Assembly: GCA_001898505.1 (NCBI GenBank)
Contig: MKTZ01000025.1
Location: 1-64,000, forward strand
DNA: 64,000 bases
Direction: 5' to 3'
Origin: Sphingobacteriales bacterium 50-39
GTDB taxonomy: Bacteria > Bacteroidota > Bacteroidia > Chitinophagales > Chitinophagaceae
Shown: positions 51,736 to 60,658 of the stretch, piece by piece
How the letters are laid out: every line of letters starts with the position of its first letter
How positions within the stretch are numbered: position 1 is the first letter of the stretch
Notes under the pieces: model-generated
What the model was told of the DNA's origin: nothing
The model's input: only the letters and a program-made list of their open reading frames with translations
Databases searched by the model: none
Program-made: the position numbers and the translations under genes

Positions 51736-52533
51736 CTATAGGTCCGAATACCCCGTAGGGTGCATAAATACGATGTCGATGTGGGAGACATTATTCTGGT
51801 ATTCGGGTCTGGCAGACAGCTCTTTCCAGTAGGGGTCTGCGCCAAATGTCTTCCAATGGGCATCCCGTGCGGCCATATCGTCAAAGCTTGTCATATACAT
51901 CAGGTTGGGCATATGTGCTCCGGAGAGGACGGACGCATAAAATACGGCGTTAAATCCCAATCTTTTGAATAGTCCTATCTCATCCCCTTTATTGAACATC
52001 TGCACTTTGTTGGTAAAGTACTTTTCCGTGGGGCCTTCATAGCTCCTCAGTTCGTAGACGTGTTCGGAGGCGGGGCCTTTAAGGGAGGCGGGAGCTTCCA
52101 GACGGGGCATACCGGGGAAGGCCTGGAGGAGGATATTTTCCATACGCACATAGGGTGGGTCGTTGTGGACGGCGTCCAGGTAGTCTTTCCCGTCCGTGCG
52201 GTACTGGGCGTCCTTTTCCAGCGAGGCATCCAGGCCGGCAAATTGTTCCAAAGAACGGAAGGGGATCAGTACATAGATGCGGCGGACAGCGGCGGTATCG
52301 TTACCTATGGGCTTGAAAACCCCTATTTTAGCAATACCCTGCCGGTGGAGGGCCGGTATAAAGGCGTCTTTGAGGTATTTGTCGACCTTTTGTTCCTGCT
52401 GGTCGCTTTTCAGCTGATATATCCGGATGGTAAAGAAGTCTTGTTTGGCTGTAGGGCCGGCGGCCTGAACCTGGGTTGTTGCTGTCATAATGCCTAAAAA
52501 GAACAGTGCGGTGGCTATAAATCCCGACGTCAT
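51736..52533 (-). CDS. Secreted NIPSNAP family protein
   Basis: 265 residues with a signal peptide (about 1-24). Two ferredoxin-like NIPSNAP repeats: about 32-130 (FFTIRIYQLKSDQQEQKVDKYL) and about 158-265 (HVYELRSYEGPTEKYFTNKVQMF; NLMYMTSFDDMAARDAHWKTF). Exported form is common in Bacteroidota. Biochemical function unknown. Divergent from the next gene with 73 bases between. Confidence 0.88.
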   Translation of the reverse strand: MTSGFIATALFFLGIMTATTQVQAAGPTAKQDFFTIRIYQLKSDQQEQKVDKYLKDAFIPALHRQGIAKIGVFKPIGNDTAAVRRIYVLIPFRSLEQFAGLDASLEKDAQYRTDGKDYLDAVHNDPPYVRMENILLQAFPGMPRLEAPASLKGPASEHVYELRSYEGPTEKYFTNKVQMFNKGDEIGLFKRLGFNAVFYASVLSGAHMPNLMYMTSFDDMAARDAHWKTFGADPYWKELSARPEYQNNVSHIDIVFMHPTGYSDL

Positions 52534-52606
52534 ATGAAAATTATACTTTTTTTATGAGAAAGGTGGTCAAAATTCCAGACAATAATACTAATTTGACGGC
52601 TGACCT

Positions 52607-53335
52607 ATGCGCTATTTTTTTTCTTTGTTAGCACTACTGCTATTGTCCTGTCCAGGTTTTGGACAGCGTTTCCTGACGGGTAAGGTCCTGCGAACGGACA
52701 GTAAAGAGTTTTTAGTTTCCGTCAGCATCGAAAATAAGACGCAGCGCCGGCATGACCTTTCCGACGAAAGGGGCGCCTACCGGATACAATCCATGCCCGG
52801 GGATGTGCTGATCTTTACCCATGTGGGCTATCACGCTGATACGCTTATCGTCGATTCGTCTATGCTGGCCGGTGATTATCCCATGTATATGGACCCCAAG
52901 CCACAGACGCTGCGGGCGGTGGAAGTCGGTTCCCTGAGCAATTATCAGCTGGATTCCATGGCAAGAAGAGAGGAATACGCCTGGGTATATGACCACACCA
53001 CACCACCCCGGATCGAACGGAAAAGGACAGGTGATGGGGTTGGTATCAATCTGGACCTCTTCCGGAATGCTTCAAAAGAGGACAAGGACAGGGAGAAACT
53101 AAAGAAGAGGATCCTACGTGAAGAGGAAGAGTATTATGTAGACTTCCGATGCAGCCGGGAATATGTATCCCGTCTGACCAAGCTCAAAGGGGACAGTCTT
53201 CAGCAATTCATGATGCATTACCGGCCTACCTACGAATATTGCCGCAAGGCCGCCAACGTTGATATCCTCGTGTTTGTCAACGACAACTTCAAAAAATACA
53301 TGAAACGGGAAGAGCCGGCGTCTGCTGTTAATTAG
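52607..53335 (+). CDS. Secreted protein with carboxypeptidase-D-like regulatory domain
   Basis: 242 residues. Signal peptide (about 1-20), then a carboxypeptidase regulatory-like beta-sandwich (about 20-105: LTGKVLRTDSKEFLVSVSIEN; DERGAYRIQSMPGDVLIFTHVGYHADTL). The rest is a charged helical domain. Likely envelope-associated. 25 bases before the serine hydrolase gene. Confidence 0.8.
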   Translation: MRYFFSLLALLLLSCPGFGQRFLTGKVLRTDSKEFLVSVSIENKTQRRHDLSDERGAYRIQSMPGDVLIFTHVGYHADTLIVDSSMLAGDYPMYMDPKPQTLRAVEVGSLSNYQLDSMARREEYAWVYDHTTPPRIERKRTGDGVGINLDLFRNASKEDKDREKLKKRILREEEEYYVDFRCSREYVSRLTKLKGDSLQQFMMHYRPTYEYCRKAANVDILVFVNDNFKKYMKREEPASAVN

Positions 53336-53360
53336 GTAACTTACCGGCAAACCACGTCTC

Positions 53361-54893
53361 ATGAAGCTGTACTATGGATGGTTACCTTCCCTCTTATCGT
53401 TAGGCGTATTATTTTCCTTTGGACAAACTAAGCACACTGCTGACAGGACCATAGACAAAGGCGCTGTGTTTGACAGCTATATTCGTAAGGCGATGGCTTT
53501 ATGGAGGACGCCCGGCATGTCTGTTGTCGTGGTGAAGGACGATGAGGTGGTGTTCCGGAAGGGATTTGGCGTGGTGGAAGCGGGCAAGCCCGCCCCTTTT
53601 ACAACGGGTACGGTGGGGGTATGCGCCTCGACGACAAAAGCCATGACGGCGGTGTGTATGGGAATGCTGGTCGATGAAGGCAAGCTGCAATGGAGCGACA
53701 AACTAAAAGATGTATTCCCCGAATTCTCTCTTTATGATCCCTATGTGTCGGCGGAGCTGACTGTACGGGACCTGTTTACGCATAATGCCGGGCTCGGGAA
53801 TACGGATGGTCTCTGGGTCTATGGCTTCCCCCGTGAAGAGATCATCCGCCGGCTGCACTTTATCCCGCCCGCCTATTCCTTCCGAAGCTCTTTTATTTAT
53901 CAGAATTGTATGTATATCGTGGCGGGGGAGCTGATAAAAAAGATCAGCGGTCAGAACTGGGAGGATTTTATAACGCACCGGCTGTTCGAACCGCTGGGTA
54001 TGCGGCATACCTATGCCAGCTTTACGCTTTCGGCTCGAGAACCCAGTCATGAAGTCCCGCATTATATCATCGGCGACAGCGTCCGTCCTATACCTTTCCT
54101 GGAATATGGTAGCGTAGGGCCGGCGGGCGGAGTATGGTCCTGTGCCGACGACATGGATAAATGGATGCGATTTATGCTGGACAGCGCCCGGGTGGATCAC
54201 CGGCATCTTCTTCTCAAACCAATGACCTGGAACGAGCTGTTCAAGCCACAGACCATGGTCCCGGACAACGAGTTCTATCCTACCACCAAGCTGACCCATC
54301 CTGTCTGGACGACGTATGGGCTTGGGTGGTTCCAGCATGACTACAGGGGCAGGATGGTGCAATTCCATACCGGCAGCCTTGACGGGGTTGTTGCTATCGT
54401 TGGTCTGATCCCTTCGGAGCATTTGGGAATATATATCTTAGGCAACCTGGACCATTCCGAGGTCAGGCATGCCCTGATGTACAAGGCGATGGACCTTTGG
54501 GGGTGGTCCGACAACAGTCGTGACTGGAGCGCCGAGTGCTATGCATTGTATAAAAAACTAAGGGACGACAGACGCAGGAAGGACCGGGAGAAAGAGGCGG
54601 AGCGGGTGAAAGGGACGATGCCTTCGTTGCCGCTGACGGCTTACACGGGTCTTTATACCAATGAGGCCTATGGCGATGCGCGTGTGGTGCTGGCGGGGGA
54701 TACGTTGAAAATGCTTTTTCCGAACGATGTGCGTCTCGATCTGCAACACTGGAATTACGATACTTTTATTGGACATTACAACTATTTCTGGTGGGATAAA
54801 GATTGGGTCGTATTTTCATTGGACGGGGAAGGGAAGGTGACGCAGCTGAGGAAGGATGATATAGTGTATATATTGAAACCTGAAAAAAAGTAA
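53361..54893 (+). CDS. Serine hydrolase, class C beta-lactamase fold, with DUF3471
   Basis: 510 residues. Signal peptide (about 1-22). Beta-lactamase-like domain about 35-375: SxxK nucleophile motif STTK in GVCASTTKAMTAVC (about residue 93), YxN-type motif YQN (about 178) and a late GSLDG in place of the KTG box. C-terminal DUF3471 domain about 410-505. Such proteins act as esterases or D-amino-acid peptidases more often than as true beta-lactamases. 7 bases before the dehydratase gene. Confidence 0.88.
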   Translation: MKLYYGWLPSLLSLGVLFSFGQTKHTADRTIDKGAVFDSYIRKAMALWRTPGMSVVVVKDDEVVFRKGFGVVEAGKPAPFTTGTVGVCASTTKAMTAVCMGMLVDEGKLQWSDKLKDVFPEFSLYDPYVSAELTVRDLFTHNAGLGNTDGLWVYGFPREEIIRRLHFIPPAYSFRSSFIYQNCMYIVAGELIKKISGQNWEDFITHRLFEPLGMRHTYASFTLSAREPSHEVPHYIIGDSVRPIPFLEYGSVGPAGGVWSCADDMDKWMRFMLDSARVDHRHLLLKPMTWNELFKPQTMVPDNEFYPTTKLTHPVWTTYGLGWFQHDYRGRMVQFHTGSLDGVVAIVGLIPSEHLGIYILGNLDHSEVRHALMYKAMDLWGWSDNSRDWSAECYALYKKLRDDRRRKDREKEAERVKGTMPSLPLTAYTGLYTNEAYGDARVVLAGDTLKMLFPNDVRLDLQHWNYDTFIGHYNYFWWDKDWVVFSLDGEGKVTQLRKDDIVYILKPEKK

Positions 54894-54900
54894 CTTATTT

Positions 54901-56619
54901 ATGACTGCATTCCGTAGCAGGGACTGGTTTGGCAAGACCGATAAAATGGGTTTTATCTATCGCAGCTGGATGAAGAACCAGGGGTATCCTCCTGATATGT
55001 TCGATGGCAGGCCGGTGATCGGGATCTGTAATACGTGGTCGGAACTTACGCCTTGTAATGCGCATCTGCGGGACATCGCGGACGTCGTGAAGCGGGGGGT
55101 ATATGAGGCCGGCGGCTTTCCTGTTGAGTTCCCGGTTATGTCCCTGGGAGAAACACTGCTTAAACCAACGGCCATGTTATTTCGCAACCTGGCCAGCATG
55201 GATGTGGAGGAGTCCATCCGGGGGAATCCCCTGGATGGCGTGGTATTGCTGACCGGCTGCGACAAGACCACCCCTTCTACATTGATGGGGGCTGCAAGCG
55301 TGGACCTACCAACCTTGATAGTACCGGGAGGCCCCATGTTGAACGGGAAGTTCAGGGGGCAGGACATCGGCAGCGGTACGCATGTCTGGAAATTTGCAGC
55401 CGACAGGAAGACCGGAAAGATGTCGGACCAGGATTATTTGTTCGCGGAGAGCTGTATGTCGCGGAGCGCGGGTCATTGTATGACGATGGGTACTGCCAGC
55501 ACCATGGCCTGTATGGTGGAGTCGCTGGGGCTGACCCTGCCGGGCGCTGCGGCGATACCTGCGGTGGACTCGAGGAAAAAAGTGCTTGCCCATCTGTCGG
55601 GGAGGAGGATCGTAGAGATGGTGAAAGAAGATCTGCGCCTGTCGAAGATACTCACCCGTCCGGCATTTGAGAATGCCATCAAGGTAAACGCAGCGGTGGG
55701 GGGCAGTACGAACCTTATCATCCATCTTACTGCTATTGCGGGACGAATTGGCGTTCCTCTTGACCTGGAGGATTTCGATCGCCTGGGGAGCTCTATTCCC
55801 CTGCTGTTGAACCTGATGCCTTCCGGCAAGTTCTTAATGGAAGACTTTTACTATGCAGGCGGGCTACCCGTGATCTTGTCGGAGATGAGGGACCAGCTGC
55901 ATATGGATGCGATAACCGTGACCGGTAAGGGACACCGGGAGAATATCGAAGGGATCAGCCAATGTTATAACCGGGAGGTGATCGCGACCTATACCGAGCC
56001 GTTGATACCATCTGCGGGTATTGCCGTGCTCAAAGGCAATCTCTCTGCGAATGGCGCTGTCATCAAGCCCTCAGCGGCCACTCCCTCCCTCATGCAGCAC
56101 AGAGGGAGGGCGGTAGTATTCGAGAATATAGAGGACTATCATGCGCGGGTGGACGACCCGGACCTGGACATCGACGAGACCTGTATCATGGTCCTGAAGA
56201 ATGTGGGGCCGGTGGGCTATCCCGGTATGCCCGAAGTAGGTAACATGACCCTTCCAAAAAAGCTATTGGAGAAGGGGGTGACCGATATGGTGCGTATATC
56301 GGATGGCAGGATGAGTGGTACTGCCTATGGGACCGTGGTCCTTCATGTTTCGCCGGAGTCGGCCATCGGCGGCGCTCTGGCGCTGGTGGAGAATGGGGAC
56401 TGGATCGAGCTGGATGTGGCCGGACGGAGATTGCACCTGGACGTGAGTGAGGAGGAACTGGGGCAGCGGCGTAAACGCTGGCAGCGTCCGCAGGTACCGG
56501 GGACGGATAGAGGATATGTTCATCTTTATGTACAGCATGTTCTTCAGGCGGATAAGGGGGCGGATATGGATTTTCTGGTGGGCGGATCCGGATCGGAAGT
56601 CAGCAGGGATTCACATTGA
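54901..56619 (+). CDS. IlvD/Edd-family dehydratase, sugar-acid type
   Basis: 572 residues. Resembles L-arabinonate/xylonate dehydratases more than valine-pathway IlvD: WFGKTDKMGFIYRSWMKNQG at the N-terminus and FDGRPVIGICNTWSELTPCN (about 35-54). Iron-sulfur cysteines are in TPCN, LLTGCDKTTP (about 117-126) and SGHC-type AGHCMTMGTAST (about 190-200). Would dehydrate an aldonic acid to a 2-keto-3-deoxy acid. Followed by a gluconate symporter, supporting this. Exact substrate not decidable. Confidence 0.87.
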   Translation: MTAFRSRDWFGKTDKMGFIYRSWMKNQGYPPDMFDGRPVIGICNTWSELTPCNAHLRDIADVVKRGVYEAGGFPVEFPVMSLGETLLKPTAMLFRNLASMDVEESIRGNPLDGVVLLTGCDKTTPSTLMGAASVDLPTLIVPGGPMLNGKFRGQDIGSGTHVWKFAADRKTGKMSDQDYLFAESCMSRSAGHCMTMGTASTMACMVESLGLTLPGAAAIPAVDSRKKVLAHLSGRRIVEMVKEDLRLSKILTRPAFENAIKVNAAVGGSTNLIIHLTAIAGRIGVPLDLEDFDRLGSSIPLLLNLMPSGKFLMEDFYYAGGLPVILSEMRDQLHMDAITVTGKGHRENIEGISQCYNREVIATYTEPLIPSAGIAVLKGNLSANGAVIKPSAATPSLMQHRGRAVVFENIEDYHARVDDPDLDIDETCIMVLKNVGPVGYPGMPEVGNMTLPKKLLEKGVTDMVRISDGRMSGTAYGTVVLHVSPESAIGGALALVENGDWIELDVAGRRLHLDVSEEELGQRRKRWQRPQVPGTDRGYVHLYVQHVLQADKGADMDFLVGGSGSEVSRDSH

Positions 56620-56659
56620 ACCATAAGGTCGCCGGCCAGGACCATTATAAGATATAAAT

Positions 56660-57940
56660 ATGCATATTCTCATAGTCCTTTTTGGTATTTTATTGCTTGT
56701 TGCGCTTATCACCTGGGGAAAACTAAATGCGTTCCTTGCTTTTCTGATCGTATCGATAACGACGGGGCTTTTGTTAGGCATACCCCTGGGCACCATCACC
56801 GGCTCCATCTATAAAGGGGTCGGAGATACCTTGGGATCGCTGGCCATTATCATTGTACTTGGGGCCATGCTGGGTAAACTGGTGGCCGAGAGTGGCGCGG
56901 CTCAGCGGATCGCTACGGTGCTGATGAACCTGTTTGGAGAAAAGTACATTCAATGGGCGCTGATGGTGACGGGTTTTATCATCGGCATCCCGCTGTTCTA
57001 CAATGTGGGATTTGTATTGATGGTGCCGCTGATCTTTTCGGTGGTATATAAATACAAGCTACCGGCCGTATATATCGGGCTGCCGATGCTGGCTTCTCTT
57101 TCCGTAACACATGGTTTTCTGCCGCCGCATCCGGCTCCGGCTTCGCTGGTGGGACAGTTTCAGGCGGATATGGGCAAGACGCTGCTGTATGGCATTTTAA
57201 TCGCCATCCCTGCCGTCATCATTGCGGGGCCATGGTATTCCCGCCGGCTGAAAGGCATCGTAGCCAAACCGTTGGAGGGGCTTGTGGCATCCAACAAGCC
57301 AGAGGAGGGATTGCCGGGTATGGGGGTTAGCCTTTTATCGTCGTTGTTACCTGTGATACTGCTGATGCTGACAACTATTGCACCTGGTTTACATTTCCTG
57401 GGGGACCCCTCCATCATTTTGCTTATATCCGTCGGGGTAGCTACGTATACGCTGGGTATCCGAATGGGCAAAAGCATGAAGGCTGTCATGCGCATCTATG
57501 AGGAGGCGGTAAAGGATATTGCCATGATCCTGCTGATCATCGGAGGGGCGGGGGCGTTGAAGGAGATCTTTTTGGATAGTGGGGTCAGCAAGGAAATTGC
57601 CAACGTGCTTCAGCAGTGGCCTGTTCATCCATTGGCATTGGGCTGGCTGATCGCCGCCATCATACGAGTATGCCTGGGGTCGGCCACTGTAGCCGGATTG
57701 ACTGCGGCAGGCATTATCCTGCCGCTGATGAAGGCCTCGCATGTGAACCCCAATCTCATGGTACTGTCCGTAGGGGCGGGGAGCCTGATGTTCTCCCATG
57801 TCAATGACGGTGGTTTCTGGCTATTCAAAGAGTATTTTTCCCTTTCGATCAAGGATACGTTGCGTAGCTGGTCCATTATGGAAACCATCGTGTCCCTGGT
57901 AGGGCTGGGCGGCGTAATGCTGCTGAACTGGGTCTTATAG
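56660..57940 (+). CDS. Gluconate:H+ symporter, GntP family
   Basis: 426 residues, about 12 membrane helices. Family sequences: GTITGSIYKGVGDTLGSLAIIIVLGAMLG (about 35-63), GIPLFYNVGFVLMVPLIFSV (about 110-129), THGFLPPHPAPASL (about 151-164) and SHVNDGGFWLFKEYF near the end. Imports gluconate or a related aldonate for the dehydratase encoded upstream. The 3-prime end overlaps by 6 bases the convergent CHAT gene. Confidence 0.92.
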   Translation: MHILIVLFGILLLVALITWGKLNAFLAFLIVSITTGLLLGIPLGTITGSIYKGVGDTLGSLAIIIVLGAMLGKLVAESGAAQRIATVLMNLFGEKYIQWALMVTGFIIGIPLFYNVGFVLMVPLIFSVVYKYKLPAVYIGLPMLASLSVTHGFLPPHPAPASLVGQFQADMGKTLLYGILIAIPAVIIAGPWYSRRLKGIVAKPLEGLVASNKPEEGLPGMGVSLLSSLLPVILLMLTTIAPGLHFLGDPSIILLISVGVATYTLGIRMGKSMKAVMRIYEEAVKDIAMILLIIGGAGALKEIFLDSGVSKEIANVLQQWPVHPLALGWLIAAIIRVCLGSATVAGLTAAGIILPLMKASHVNPNLMVLSVGAGSLMFSHVNDGGFWLFKEYFSLSIKDTLRSWSIMETIVSLVGLGGVMLLNWVL

Positions 57941-60658
57941 CTTTCTGCGGACAACGAGAAGTAGGATTGTTGCGAACAATAAGGCTATTAATCCAATCAC
58001 CCACTTCGGGGGCCAGCTTTTATTTTCATCGATGACATCTTTCGGGAATGGAGCCGGGTTGCCTGCGTAATTGAGCGCAGCCCAGTAGTAAGGAAGCTTG
58101 TGCTGATAGGAGACTTTCGGGTCGTTGAGCCAGTCGAGCTTGCAGCTGCGCAGCGATCCTGCGATGGTGGTCTGTCCGGTGGCCCATGACCGGTAGAAGC
58201 GTTGCATGAGCTGAGCAGCCGTTGCATCGTTGACATTCCACCATCCTGCCACGACGGCGTTGGCGCCTTGTGCGATAAAGGCGCGGGCCAGGCTTTGCAC
58301 GCCTTCACCCATCACCATTCTTCCATCCCCTGTCCGGCAGGCGCTGAGCACTACCAGTCCCGGATGCTGCTGCAGATCCTTCAATTCAAATAAATAAAAA
58401 GGCTGATCGTAGAGCGCGATATGCGGGACCTGTCCCGTGTCTTTTCCGGAGAAGGCATGGGAGCTGATGTGTACGATGGCAGACTCCTGGAGGGCCTTTC
58501 GAAAGGCCGTCGTGGTGGCTTTATCATCCGTATACCATTTCCCATTTTTTATGATGCTGCTCATGGCTTCTTCCTCACCAGTGACATTGTTCAGCAGAGG
58601 GAGCTGCCGTGTGTCCGCAAGGAAGAACCCCGAGAAGCCTTTATTATTGCCGGCGGATTGCATTTGTCGTTGCAGGGTGCGTATGGACCATGCGTAGGAG
58701 AGAGAGGTCTGACGAATGACAAAGGACCAGTCCGAAGGGGAGGGAGGGCAGACCGGAGCAGTGACAAGGGCGTCCATGGGAAGGAGGCTCAGTGCGCCAT
58801 CCGGCAGCAGGATGTATTCCTTTCCTTGTGTCAATGGATGAGTCCCGTACAACTGCTGATAGATCGCGTACGCCTGTCGATAATACCCCGCGGGATCGTT
58901 GATCATATTGCCGGCTCCTTTTTCAAACCAGGTGTGGGTAAAGGCCCGGAGGCTGTCCTGCCATCCTTCTGGCATGGTGAGCTTGTCTGTCCAGTGTATC
59001 CCGTCCTTGCCGAGCTCGACGATGTACAATGCTTGTGCGCCGGAGAAGAAACTCCGGATCAGCTGGTTTTCGGCCAGAGACGGTTTTTCAACTTTAGACG
59101 GCGGCTCTGCGGCGGGGTTTTTTTTACGTAGTTGTGCAAGATCCCATTCCACCTGCATGCCCTGGCGGGTCATAGCCTGACGGAGGCTGTCGGGTTGCTG
59201 CCTGGCTTCTTTTCTATAATAAATGAGGGCTTTTTCCAGCAGCCTGATCCTGTTGCTCAGACTGTCGGTGGCGCCGGCCAGCTGTTGTTGCTGCATTACT
59301 TCGTCCAATAATAGCTTTGCCTTGCTGTCTTCCATAAAAGTCAGCATTGTCTGCTGATAGACGGGATCACCTGTGGTCTTCCATGCATCCCATGCAGTCC
59401 GGATGGCCGTCTCGTATCGTATATGGCTATCCGAAACGGATTGTTCCCTGGAGGAACCTGTGATCAGCTGACGTCGCAAGGCATATTCCGTGGTAAAGCA
59501 AAGCTTATAGAGACGGAGCGCTTTGTCTATATGTCTCTGCTCTTCTGCCAGTCCGGCCGTGGTATAGAGCAGGTCCATCAGCGTGTTCTCCGCATAGAGG
59601 TCCTTTTCTTCGAGGGAGTCGAGGGGGCGACCGGGGATGAGAATGGAGAGGCATCGATCCAGCCAGCGTGTAGCGGGGATTGGCTGGCGGGTCCGGGCGT
59701 AGAGACTGCCGATGCGTTGAAAAAGCTTTGCTTTTTGCCGTAGGGGCAGGGCATCCTGCTGCAGGGATAGATGTTCTCCCAGCCGCAATGCCGACTGATA
59801 ATAGCTCAATGCTTTCGCCGGCTCGGCAGCGTATATATCGCCTGCCTGCTGATAGGTCATCAGCAACCAACTCCCGGCTTCGGGGGTATTGCTTTTTTCG
59901 AGTATCTCTATACTTTGCCGAATGCTCTGTCGGGCGGCTTCCGGCTGGTCAAGCGCCATCAATGCGTCTGCCTGTTCGGAAAGGAGGAGGCCGCGGATGG
60001 GGGACGAGGCTTTTACCACGGTCAGTCCCTGGCGGCAATAATCCAATGATTCTGCCGGTCGGCCCATATTACTGGTGGTATTGGCCAGGTTGCTAAGTGT
60101 ACTTGCCAGGGCTTCGGATTCGTTGAGCGCATGTGCGATGGCCAGGGCCTTGCGATGGATGAAGAGGGCCTGTTCGTAATCGCCCAGGCGGGTGTAGTTA
60201 TTGCCAAGAGGTTTCAGGATGTTGTCCAGGACCATGTTATCGTCCATCAGCTCGGCATGCTGTCTTGCCCATTGAAAGGCGGATGTATAGGCGTCGGTGG
60301 AATGGACGATGTCGCCGCTCATCAGCAAGGCATATCCTTCGTTGGTAAGGAGGTCCAGCCAGGCTTGTATCTCTTCATTGGTGGCCGGGCCGCGCCAGGC
60401 TGCCTGTACTGCCTTTTTAAGCCATGCGCTGCGGCTGATCGGGGCTTTGGCCGTCCATTGTATCTGCAGGTAGATCCATCCTGTCAGGTCGTTCCTGTCT
60501 CGCAGTTGTTTTAGCTGTTGGGCCAGTTCGGGCGGTGTGTCGTCGGGGAACCCTTCGCCGGGCCATTCACCAGGTGGGCGGAAAGAGATGAGCAGCAGGC
60601 AGCACAACAGGATCGTTGTCAGTTGTAGTATGGGATGTTTACAGCTTGATACCCGCAT
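57935..60658 (-). CDS. TPR-CHAT protein with C-terminal membrane anchor
   Basis: About 907 residues from the ATG at 60658 (an in-frame start at 60682 is possible). Signal peptide (about 8-28, LTTILLCCLLLIS), about six TPR units (about 50-420), then a caspase-like CHAT protease domain (about 620-860). Catalytic His in IVHISSHAFSG and Cys in VVLSACRTGDG near residue 775 are both present, followed by GANAVVAGWWNVND. A final helix (WVIGLIALLFATILLLVV) with RRKL after it anchors the C-terminus. It would face the periplasm. Its start overlaps the end of the PKD gene, so the two are translationally coupled. Confidence 0.88.
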   Translation of the reverse strand: MRVSSCKHPILQLTTILLCCLLLISFRPPGEWPGEGFPDDTPPELAQQLKQLRDRNDLTGWIYLQIQWTAKAPISRSAWLKKAVQAAWRGPATNEEIQAWLDLLTNEGYALLMSGDIVHSTDAYTSAFQWARQHAELMDDNMVLDNILKPLGNNYTRLGDYEQALFIHRKALAIAHALNESEALASTLSNLANTTSNMGRPAESLDYCRQGLTVVKASSPIRGLLLSEQADALMALDQPEAARQSIRQSIEILEKSNTPEAGSWLLMTYQQAGDIYAAEPAKALSYYQSALRLGEHLSLQQDALPLRQKAKLFQRIGSLYARTRQPIPATRWLDRCLSILIPGRPLDSLEEKDLYAENTLMDLLYTTAGLAEEQRHIDKALRLYKLCFTTEYALRRQLITGSSREQSVSDSHIRYETAIRTAWDAWKTTGDPVYQQTMLTFMEDSKAKLLLDEVMQQQQLAGATDSLSNRIRLLEKALIYYRKEARQQPDSLRQAMTRQGMQVEWDLAQLRKKNPAAEPPSKVEKPSLAENQLIRSFFSGAQALYIVELGKDGIHWTDKLTMPEGWQDSLRAFTHTWFEKGAGNMINDPAGYYRQAYAIYQQLYGTHPLTQGKEYILLPDGALSLLPMDALVTAPVCPPSPSDWSFVIRQTSLSYAWSIRTLQRQMQSAGNNKGFSGFFLADTRQLPLLNNVTGEEEAMSSIIKNGKWYTDDKATTTAFRKALQESAIVHISSHAFSGKDTGQVPHIALYDQPFYLFELKDLQQHPGLVVLSACRTGDGRMVMGEGVQSLARAFIAQGANAVVAGWWNVNDATAAQLMQRFYRSWATGQTTIAGSLRSCKLDWLNDPKVSYQHKLPYYWAALNYAGNPAPFPKDVIDENKSWPPKWVIGLIALLFATILLLVVRRKL

